Source: CAZFHL01 sp964519145 (GTDB lineage Bacteria; Patescibacteriota; Minisyncoccia; Phycocordibacterales; WO2-35-19). From it: a DNA stretch of 10,971 nucleotides. Both the position numbers and the translations under genes were made by a program. The DNA is taken from positions 1-10,971 of the forward strand of contig CAZFHL010000021.1 of NCBI GenBank assembly GCA_964519145.1, in the 5' to 3' direction. Below the pieces are notes generated by a model that saw nothing but the letters and a program-made list of their open reading frames with translations, was not told where the DNA came from and made no database searches. Shown here piece after piece: positions 1 to 4,579 of the stretch. How positions within the stretch are numbered: position 1 is the stretch's first letter; every line of letters begins with the position of its first letter.

Positions 1-249
1 CCTTTAACAGAAAAGTCTATTTGGAGAAAAGTTATTGCTTTTATTTTTGGTAAGGATTATGCATGCAGTTATTGTGGAAAATTTTATACAACGAAGTGTC
101 ACACTGATCAGATTAATCTTCTTTTTCCGGTTCCACAAAATGGCAGATGTTGTCCAGATGGACACGAAGGATATACAGAAGTTTTTTCTGGTTATGGCAT
201 AGCTCGCTTTCAATTTGATTTTGTAAAGAATCCACCATTAATCATCTAA
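1..249 (+). CDS. Unrecognised Cys/His-rich protein, C-terminal part (5' truncated)
   Basis: An open frame runs from the window edge to TAA at 247-249 and gives 82 residues with no internal stop. The beginning of the gene lies outside the window. The visible part has a CxxC pair (ACSYCGKF), a nearby C-H pair (TKCHTD) and a CCPDGHEGY segment, so a structural zinc site is plausible but unproven. The tail is aromatic and hydrophobic (GIARFQFDFV). I do not recognise the family. An antiparallel frame also exists here, but the plus-strand reading is preferred: it is continuous to the edge, is rich in metal-ligand residues, and ends just before a strong promoter for the next gene on the same strand. 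AT-rich and probably accessory. Confidence 0.5.
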   Translation, partial: PLTEKSIWRKVIAFIFGKDYACSYCGKFYTTKCHTDQINLLFPVPQNGRCCPDGHEGYTEVFSGYGIARFQFDFVKNPPLII

Positions 250-295
250 AATTTAAAAATAAATTATTTTTTAGTTTTTTATTAAAGATATTTAA

Positions 296-324
296 TTGAC
301 ATAAATATTCAAATATTGTATACT
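296..324 (+). promoter_or_regulatory. Strong sigma70-type promoter for the 348-917 gene
   Basis: The -35 box TTGACA (296-301) is a perfect consensus. After a 17-nt spacer comes TATACT (319-324), one base from TATAAT. Transcription would start near 331, giving a short leader with the SD at 337-341. It is the best classical promoter in the window. Confidence 0.85.
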
Positions 325-336
325 AGCAAAAGAAAT

Positions 337-341
337 GGAGG
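337..341 (+). promoter_or_regulatory. Shine-Dalgarno site deciding the TTG start of the membrane protein
   Basis: GGAGG lies 6 nt upstream of TTG at 348-350. It supports TTG initiation because no ATG or GTG lies at a suitable distance, and the hydrophobic N-terminus (KTYIGFFGGVV) follows directly. Confidence 0.75.
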
Positions 342-347
342 TTATTT

Positions 348-917
348 TTGAAGACATACATAGGGTTTTTTGGGGGTGTTGTTGCTGTTTCTGTACTTCT
401 TCATTATGCCTATCAAGTAATTCGAGGTAAAGCTGGAGCATCAAGCGTTGCTTCATGGTTAATGTGGACAATACTAGATATTATTTTACTTATCACTACA
501 TGGCAGGCAGGTAAACCTGTATGGCTTCCTCTTGGTTGGACAATTGGTGCAAGTCTCATAACCATTTCTCTTTTACGAGATGGAAAATGGGTTTGGCGTA
601 AAACCGAGACTTTGTCTGCACTCTGTGCCTTAGTTGCAACAGTTATTTGGCTCACACAAGGAGCGATAGCAGGTATTGTCGCAGGGACATTTGCACTCAA
701 TATTGCTGGAATTCCAATACTTTTGGATATGATAAACAAACCAATACCAGAAACATTTCATGTATGGTTTATTACTTGCATTGCCTGTGTGATCACTCTG
801 TTTGGGGCTGATCTTACATTTGTAGAGATTTTTTTGCCAATGATGAGTTTACTTTATAATGCAACAATGGCTCTCATTGTAATAAGTGATAATCAAATTT
901 CAGAAGATGATTTCTAA
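348..917 (+). CDS. Multi-pass membrane protein with two PQ-loop-like halves
   Basis: A 189-residue protein, almost entirely hydrophobic, with about seven predicted membrane segments (roughly residues 3-23, 36-54, 58-77, 88-105, 107-128, 138-154, 158-179). The loop YQVIRGKAGASSVASWLMW (about 22-40) recalls the PQ-loop/SemiSWEET pattern, in which a short basic-Gly-Ser loop leads into a Trp-containing helix. A weaker second copy may be LLDMINKPIPETFHVWFI (about 125-142). The 3+1+3 helix layout of SWEET-like carriers would fit, but no substrate can be named. Translation starts at TTG behind a strong SD and a near-consensus promoter. A strong terminator begins 2 nt after the stop, so the gene is monocistronic. 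One sampled line is 40% G+C, higher than the mur cluster. It could instead be another small integral membrane family. Confidence 0.75.
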   Translation: MKTYIGFFGGVVAVSVLLHYAYQVIRGKAGASSVASWLMWTILDIILLITTWQAGKPVWLPLGWTIGASLITISLLRDGKWVWRKTETLSALCALVATVIWLTQGAIAGIVAGTFALNIAGIPILLDMINKPIPETFHVWFITCIACVITLFGADLTFVEIFLPMMSLLYNATMALIVISDNQISEDDF

Positions 918-918
918 G

Positions 919-980
919 CCTACTCATTGAAGCAACAGTTAAATCTGCTTACCTCAATGAGTAGGTTTTTCTGTTTTTAA
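919..980 (+). terminator. Rho-independent terminator after the membrane protein
   Basis: A perfect 12-bp inverted repeat (CCTACTCATTGA at 919-930, complement at 954-965) is followed by a T-rich tail (966-977). The loop contains a second short complementary pair (AAGCA/TGCTT), which could extend the hairpin. It starts 2 nt after the stop codon. Confidence 0.9.
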
Positions 981-1016
981 AATTTGTAAATAAAAACTCT
1001 TATTCTGAAAAAATAT

Positions 1017-1044
1017 TTGATATGTAATTTATACATGATAGTAT
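1017..1044 (+). promoter_or_regulatory. Promoter for the small Cys-rich gene
   Basis: TTGATA (1017-1022), a 16-nt spacer, then TAGTAT (1039-1044) preceded by TGA, giving an extended -10 (TGn). The predicted start near 1051 leaves a leader of about 20 nt carrying the SD AGAGAGG (1059-1065). Confidence 0.5.
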
Positions 1045-1070
1045 TTTTATAGAAAAAAAGAGAGGTTTAA

Positions 1071-1325
1071 ATGCATGAACTTTGTTATGTTTGTCCTCCA
1101 AGGCAGAAGGATATAATTAGATATTATGGAGAATCTGATTTTTCTTGTATTTTACCAAGCGGTCATTGGGGTTGTCATATTTTTAAATTACCAAATGGTA
1201 AATATATAAGATGGGAAGATGATTTTGAATGTGATTGTTGTGAGGTAGATGAGGATGATAGATGTTATTTTTTTGGTCCAATTACAAAAAAAGAATTTCT
1301 AAAAATTGAAAGGGAGTATAGATAA
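1071..1325 (+). CDS. Small acidic Cys-rich protein of unknown function
   Basis: An 84-residue soluble protein starting at ATG, 5 nt after the SD AGAGAGG. Eight cysteines sit at residues 5, 8, 26, 35, 54, 56, 57 and 65, including an N-terminal CxxC and a central CDCC cluster embedded in acidic residues (WEDDFECDCCEVDEDDRC). Histidines at 2, 32 and 36 could be further metal ligands. The C-terminus is a charged helix (KKEFLKIEREYR). There is no signal peptide or membrane segment, so a cytoplasmic zinc or metal-binding role is plausible. I recognise no family. It has its own promoter and no clear terminator before the next gene, which begins 73 nt later. Clean start, SD and stop make it a real gene despite its size. 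Confidence 0.7.
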   Translation: MHELCYVCPPRQKDIIRYYGESDFSCILPSGHWGCHIFKLPNGKYIRWEDDFECDCCEVDEDDRCYFFGPITKKEFLKIEREYR

Positions 1326-1335
1326 TCCATCTTAT

Positions 1336-1364
1336 TTGCCACTTTAGTTATAATATGTTATTGT
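1336..1364 (+). promoter_or_regulatory. Probable promoter for the 1399-1878 gene
   Basis: TTGCCA (1336-1341; five of six match TTGACA), a 17-nt spacer, then TATTGT (1359-1364) preceded by TGT, an extended -10. The predicted start is near 1371 and would exclude the in-frame TTG at 1369. A TATAAT at 1349-1354 is an alternative -10 without a matching -35. Confidence 0.45.
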
Positions 1365-1387
1365 ATTTTTGGATTTGAAAAACGAAA

Positions 1388-1393
1388 AAGGAG
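1388..1393 (+). promoter_or_regulatory. Shine-Dalgarno site that fixes the ATG start at 1399
   Basis: AAGGAG lies 5 nt upstream of ATG 1399-1401. The longer reading from TTG at 1369 would place this site inside the coding region and has no SD of its own, so the 159-residue form is preferred. Confidence 0.75.
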
Positions 1394-1398
1394 AATTT

Positions 1399-1878
1399 AT
1401 GCCAGCTGTTGCCGTAAGACCTACTAAAGATGTTTTGTTCCCGATGGAAGTCCCGAGAGTAGGTAATGCACCTACAAAAGAAAAATTTAAGGTGGCTGTG
1501 ATTGGTAGACATGATTCCCCGTGTTACCTATTATTTATTCATTTATTAGGAAATTTTTTTTCTAATGTTGGTAAAATAATCGAATTGACTTTTGATAAAT
1601 CAGACTTCTCTATTTTAGAAAAAACTTCTAGATTGAAATTAGTCATTGTTATGGAGCCTTTGGATACAGATGGTGTTATGGGTGCTCTAGATGAGTTAAA
1701 GAGCTCTTTGGGAGAGATAAATGCTCGGGAGGGAGTGCATATTCTTTGGCTCTGTCTTGATAAAGATAGTAGAGTCATAGAGCGTCTGCCTAGTTTCTTT
1801 GATGTGATAATTGAGGATGGCCATGCTCAGTATTTTTGTAAAAAAGTTATGGTATATATTAATAATCTTTTTTTATGA
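1399..1878 (+). CDS. Unrecognised alpha/beta protein, possibly a degenerate receiver-like domain
   Basis: A 159-residue soluble protein. A flexible Pro-rich head (about 1-28) precedes what looks like an alternating beta/alpha fold: strands FKVAVIG (30-36), LKLVIVME (79-86), VHILWLCL (113-120) and FFDVIIED (133-140), and a final amphipathic helix (143-157). LVIVMEPLDTDG (81-92) resembles the phosphoacceptor strand of response-regulator receivers, but the position expected to be Asp is not conserved, and the usual Lys after the last strand appears to be Glu. If related, it would be a pseudo-receiver that cannot be phosphorylated in the usual way. This is a fold-level guess, and a flavodoxin-like or other Rossmann-type domain is equally possible. 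It has its own SD and promoter and ends at a bidirectional terminator facing murC. Confidence 0.65.
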   Translation: MPAVAVRPTKDVLFPMEVPRVGNAPTKEKFKVAVIGRHDSPCYLLFIHLLGNFFSNVGKIIELTFDKSDFSILEKTSRLKLVIVMEPLDTDGVMGALDELKSSLGEINAREGVHILWLCLDKDSRVIERLPSFFDVIIEDGHAQYFCKKVMVYINNLFL

Positions 1879-1887
1879 TAAAATATT

Positions 1888-1927
1888 TAAACCCCTTATT
1901 TAACAAGATAAGGGGTTTATTATTTTT
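1888..1927. terminator. Bidirectional terminator between convergent 1399-1878 and murC
   Basis: A 12-bp hairpin (AAACCCCTTAT at 1889-1899 with complement 1908-1918, plus the 1888/1919 pair) is GC-rich at its core and has an 8-nt loop. On the plus strand a T-rich run follows (1921-1929). On the minus strand the sequence leaving the hairpin is also A/T-rich, so it can serve murC as well. Confidence 0.85.
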
Positions 1928-3211
1928 TTATATTATCTCTTTTGTCCATTTATATATATTGCCAGCACCCATCATCACAATACATAAATCTTCGTTTTTT
2001 AATTTATTTAATTCTGTTTTCAAATTCTCTATGTTTTCTATTGTTTTTGCTTTTTCTCCTATATTTTTTGCCAATTTATAATTTGTGGTTTCTTTATCAT
2101 TAATTTCTCTTGTTATAAATATTGGGGGTAGAAAAACATAATCAGCAATACTTAAAGCTTTTGTAAACTCATCAAAAAAGTGTTTTGTCCTACTTTGTTG
2201 GTGAGCTTCAAAAACACACAATATTTTTTTATTTGGATACTCATCTTTTAAAGTAGATAAAGAAGCTGTAATTTCAGTCGGATGATGTGCATAATCATCA
2301 TAAACAATGTAATTGGCTTTTTCTCCCTTATATTCAAGTCTCCTCCAAGTACCTCTAAAACTTTTTAAATAATTTATAGCAACAACTTCTTCTATCCCAA
2401 ATATTTTTGCTACAGCTATGGCTGTTTTGGCATTTTCTATATTGTGTCGTCCTATGACGCAAATTTTTTCATTAATATTTATTTTAGAATAATCAATTAT
2501 TTCTATATTTTGATTTTTTAAAATATCTTTTATGTTTTCTGCTTCTGTATTTGCAACAATAAAACCATCACCATCAATTTGATTAATCATCTCACCGAAA
2601 GCATTTTTTATATCTTCAATATCTTTATAATAGTCTAAATGATCTGCTTCTATATTAGTAATTGCTAGCACATAAGGATTTAAATTTAAGAAAGATTTTT
2701 TATATTCACAAGCTTCTACAATCAAAATATTACTTTTTCCTGCTATAAAGTTTGTATATTCTTTTGTTTTTTCATTTATCATTTTAGACCCGACTATTAT
2801 GGTAGGATCTAAATTTGCCTTTTTAAAAATATGGCCAATCATTGCTGTGGTAGTGGTTTTGCCATGGGTACCAGATATGGCTATGGTTTTCATTTCTTTT
2901 GATAAAATACCTAGTATTTGAGGGTAGGTAAAACAGGGGATATTTTTATTTTTTGCTTCTATCAGTTCGGGATTATTTTCTGTGATCGCAATAGTGTATA
3001 TAACTACATCTATATTATCTGTAATATTTCCCTTTTCTTGTTTGGGGTAAATTTTTATACCGCTTTTCTCTAAATCATCTATGACTTCAGACTCCCCAAT
3101 ATCAGAACCGCTTATTTGCTTGCCTTTAAGAGAGAGCATTTTGGCAATAGCTGAAATACCAATACCGCCAATACCAATAAAATGATAATCATTTTTATTT
3201 AATATATCCAT
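1928..3211 (-). CDS. murC: UDP-N-acetylmuramate--L-alanine ligase MurC
   Basis: A cytoplasmic Mur ligase that joins L-Ala to UDP-MurNAc with ATP, the first step of stem-peptide assembly. The 427 residues are slightly short of the usual 450-490 but contain all three domains. The N-terminal Rossmann glycine motif is FIGIGGIGIS (11-20), and the ATP P-loop is GTHGKTTT (114-121). The central domain has EACEYKKSF (166-174), NIEADHLDYY (186-195) and GRHNIENA (254-261). The C-terminal domain has RGTWRRLE (286-293), YDDYAHHPTE (304-313), HQQSRT (337-342) and GAGNIY (415-420). Its YAHHP motif and GTHGKTTT loop separate MurC from MurD, E and F. There is no SD; TGAGATAAT on the minus strand ends 6 nt before the ATG, so a leaderless message is likely. 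The promoter overlaps that of the divergent small gene at 3264. Confidence 0.96.
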   Translation of the reverse strand: MDILNKNDYHFIGIGGIGISAIAKMLSLKGKQISGSDIGESEVIDDLEKSGIKIYPKQEKGNITDNIDVVIYTIAITENNPELIEAKNKNIPCFTYPQILGILSKEMKTIAISGTHGKTTTTAMIGHIFKKANLDPTIIVGSKMINEKTKEYTNFIAGKSNILIVEACEYKKSFLNLNPYVLAITNIEADHLDYYKDIEDIKNAFGEMINQIDGDGFIVANTEAENIKDILKNQNIEIIDYSKININEKICVIGRHNIENAKTAIAVAKIFGIEEVVAINYLKSFRGTWRRLEYKGEKANYIVYDDYAHHPTEITASLSTLKDEYPNKKILCVFEAHQQSRTKHFFDEFTKALSIADYVFLPPIFITREINDKETTNYKLAKNIGEKAKTIENIENLKTELNKLKNEDLCIVMMGAGNIYKWTKEII

Positions 3212-3217
3212 TTGAAT

Positions 3218-3226
3218 ATTATCTCA
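3218..3226 (-). promoter_or_regulatory. Extended -10 of murC, leaderless arrangement
   Basis: On the minus strand this reads TGAGATAAT (TGn plus GATAAT), followed by ATTCAA and then the murC ATG. Six nt from -10 to ATG puts the transcription start at or next to the start codon. Confidence 0.55.
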
Positions 3227-3236
3227 TATATGATAT
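3221..3236. promoter_or_regulatory. Candidate operator, 16-bp near-palindrome shared with the murB/murA region
   Basis: ATCTCATATATGATAT differs by one base from the perfect palindrome ATATCATATATGATAT at 4555-4570. It overlaps the -10 boxes of both divergent genes. It may be bound by the helix-turn-helix of the MurA fusion, or may simply be two back-to-back extended -10 boxes. Confidence 0.45.
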
Positions 3237-3263
3237 AATTCTTAAAAGAAGAAAGGGGATAAA

Positions 3264-3503
3264 ATGCTCAGATTTTATAAAGGTGAACGTGTCTATTTTA
3301 AGACTCAAATGGATGATTCTGATAAGGATAATCTTTTACAGAGATGGATTGCTTCCTATGGGAGAGGGCCTTTTGTGGTTTTTGGAGTTTTAAATTTGGA
3401 CTGTACTCATATATCAATTGGGTATGAAAATGGAAAAGACATTCATTTAGGAAGCTCTGCTTGGTTATGGGTAGATTCAAATTTTTTCACTACTGCATTG
3501 TAG
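3264..3503 (+). CDS. Small hypothetical protein between murC and murB
   Basis: A 79-residue soluble protein with ATG start 5 nt after SD AAAGGGG (3252-3258), driven by a good extended -10 promoter. The sequence is rich in aromatic residues and glycine, with alternating hydrophobic segments (RVYFKTQM, GPFVVFGVLNL, THISIGYENG, WLWVDSNFF), suggesting a small beta-rich fold such as an SH3-like barrel. That is only an impression; I recognise no family. It lies on the opposite strand to both murC and murB, splitting them, and ends at a hairpin shared with the murB stop codon. Its promoter overlaps that of murC and shares the candidate operator, so it may be co-regulated with cell-wall synthesis. 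The SD-led start contrasts with the mur genes and may mark later insertion. Confidence 0.65.
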   Translation: MLRFYKGERVYFKTQMDDSDKDNLLQRWIASYGRGPFVVFGVLNLDCTHISIGYENGKDIHLGSSAWLWVDSNFFTTAL

Positions 3504-3508
3504 TTTTG

Positions 3509-3537
3509 ATAAAGCGCACAATTTGTGCGCTTTATTT
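3509..3537 (+). terminator. Hairpin terminator overlapping the murB stop codon
   Basis: Complementary arms ATAAAGCGCACA (3509-3520) and its complement (3524-3535) form a GC-rich hairpin with a tight loop; the innermost pairs probably open. TTTATTT follows on the plus strand, so it mainly serves the 3264 gene. The murB stop (complement of 3532-3534) lies in the stem; the minus-strand exit has no T run. Confidence 0.75.
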
Positions 3538-4545
3538 GTATATAATATTTACTTCAGATTCAAGTCTAACACCAAATTTTTTATATATTGTTTGTGATAT
3601 CTTATTTTTAACTTTTATTAAATTTTTAAAACTAGCTTTTTTGTTTGGATTAGTCAAAACGAGAGCATTTTTTTTATAAATTTCTATTTCGTTAATTTTC
3701 ACCCCTTTAAATTTTGCAGTTTCTATCAAAAATCCTGCTGGTATTTTTATTTTTTCTTTTACTTTAAAATAGGGAATTGTCGGTAATTTTTTTTGTAATT
3801 TTTTAAAATCATTTTTTGTTATTATTGGATTTTTAAAAAATGAGCCACAATTTGGAATTATTTTTGGATTTGGTAATTTCTCTTTTCTGATTTTTATTAT
3901 AGCGTTTCTTATTTCTTGCAAGCTTGAACCTTGTTTATTTAGAAAGAAATTTTCTACATCTTTATATTTTGGTATTTTAATTTCTTTATTTTTAAATAAT
4001 TTGAAAAAAACTTTCAAAATGATATATCTATTCTTGTTATTTTTAAATAAGCTATTTCTATATGAAAAATGACATTCATTTTTATTTAATTTTACAATTT
4101 TGTTAAAAATTTTATCGTATACCAAAACATAATGTATGTTGTTTTTGACTTCAGAACCATACGCACCTATATTTTGTATTGGAGAAGCACCAACAGTACC
4201 TGGAATACCAGAAAGTGCTTCAATGCCTTGCAAATTATTTTTTATAGTAAAATTTACAAATCTATCCCAATTTAAACCGGCGCCAACCTCGATTATTTTG
4301 TAGTTTTTTGTCTCTTTTTTGATTTTTATATTTTTTATATCAATTTTTAAAACAATATAGTTTAAGTATTTATCATTAAATATTGTATTACTACCTTCTC
4401 CTAGTACTAATATCTTTCTCTTTTGTGTTTTGCAGAAATTTAAAATCTTTTCAATATCTTTTTCTTTTTTTAATTTTATCAAAGAGTGTGCTTTACCGCC
4501 GATATGCATTGTACTTAAGTTTGAAATATCCACATATTTATTCAT
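3532..4545 (-). CDS. murB: UDP-N-acetylenolpyruvoylglucosamine reductase MurB (type I-like)
   Basis: An FAD flavoenzyme that uses NADPH to reduce UDP-GlcNAc-enolpyruvate to UDP-MurNAc in the cytoplasm, immediately after MurA. The 337 residues match the family length. FAD-domain motifs include NLSTMHIGG (9-17), GEGSN (49-53) and GIPGTVGASPIQNIGAYG (113-130). SYRNS (161-165) carries the Tyr-Arg pair of the type I (E. coli-like) enzyme. The substrate domain holds PNCGSFFKNP (231-240), whose Ser235 is the expected proton donor, PAGFLIE (269-275) and LESEV (328-332) with the conserved catalytic Glu. Lysine content is very high, in line with the AT-rich codons. The start codon lies inside a 50-bp palindrome, divergent from murA by 34 nt. 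There is no SD, and TGATATATT on the minus strand ends 6 nt before the ATG, suggesting a leaderless message. Confidence 0.96.
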   Translation of the reverse strand: MNKYVDISNLSTMHIGGKAHSLIKLKKEKDIEKILNFCKTQKRKILVLGEGSNTIFNDKYLNYIVLKIDIKNIKIKKETKNYKIIEVGAGLNWDRFVNFTIKNNLQGIEALSGIPGTVGASPIQNIGAYGSEVKNNIHYVLVYDKIFNKIVKLNKNECHFSYRNSLFKNNKNRYIILKVFFKLFKNKEIKIPKYKDVENFFLNKQGSSLQEIRNAIIKIRKEKLPNPKIIPNCGSFFKNPIITKNDFKKLQKKLPTIPYFKVKEKIKIPAGFLIETAKFKGVKINEIEIYKKNALVLTNPNKKASFKNLIKVKNKISQTIYKKFGVRLESEVNIIYK

Positions 4546-4551
4546 AGCTAT

Positions 4552-4560
4552 AATATATCA
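4552..4560 (-). promoter_or_regulatory. Extended -10 of murB, leaderless arrangement
   Basis: On the minus strand this reads TGATATATT, followed by ATAGCT and the murB ATG (4545-4543). It is the exact mirror of the murA box. No -35 is evident at a normal distance, as often seen with extended -10 promoters. Confidence 0.5.
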
Positions 4561-4564
4561 TATA

Positions 4565-4573
4565 TGATATATT
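4565..4573 (+). promoter_or_regulatory. Extended -10 of the HTH-murA operon, leaderless arrangement
   Basis: TGATATATT (TGn plus TATATT at 4568-4573) is followed by ATAGCT and the ATG at 4580. The expected transcription start coincides with the start codon. TATAAT at 4549-4554 is an alternative -10 and would give a leader of about 19 nt without an SD. Confidence 0.5.
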
Positions 4574-4579
4574 ATAGCT

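Larger units (their letters stand above)
3212..3239 (+). promoter_or_regulatory. Extended -10 promoter for the 3264-3503 gene, overlapping the murC promoter
   Basis: TTGAAT (3212-3217), a 16-nt spacer, then TATAAT (3234-3239) preceded by TGA, a full extended -10. The -35 abuts the murC start codon and the spacer contains the murC -10 on the other strand, so the two promoters probably compete or are co-controlled. Confidence 0.75.

Noticed and set aside
4..213. Minus-strand frame of 69 codons at the left edge
   Set aside because: It has no SD or promoter. The opposite strand is open to the window edge, carries zinc-type Cys/His motifs, and ends sensibly before the next gene's promoter.
250..290. 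A/T-only inverted repeat and T runs after the first partial ORF, as a terminator
   Set aside because: The stem is short, entirely A/T, and has almost no loop. Such patterns arise by chance in this composition.
1876..1878. TGA read as Gly or Trp (alternative code of some CPR lineages)
   Set aside because: The only TGA relevant to a gene end is followed at once by TAA and is uninformative. All other genes are intact under the standard code, and only a normal CCA-anticodon Trp tRNA is seen.
1875..2081. Plus-strand hydrophobic frame over the murC 3' end, and similar frames opposite murB, murA, murD and the ABC-F gene
   Set aside because: They are antisense to genes with full family motifs, have no SD or promoter, and their composition is what the complementary strand of AT-rich coding sequence gives.
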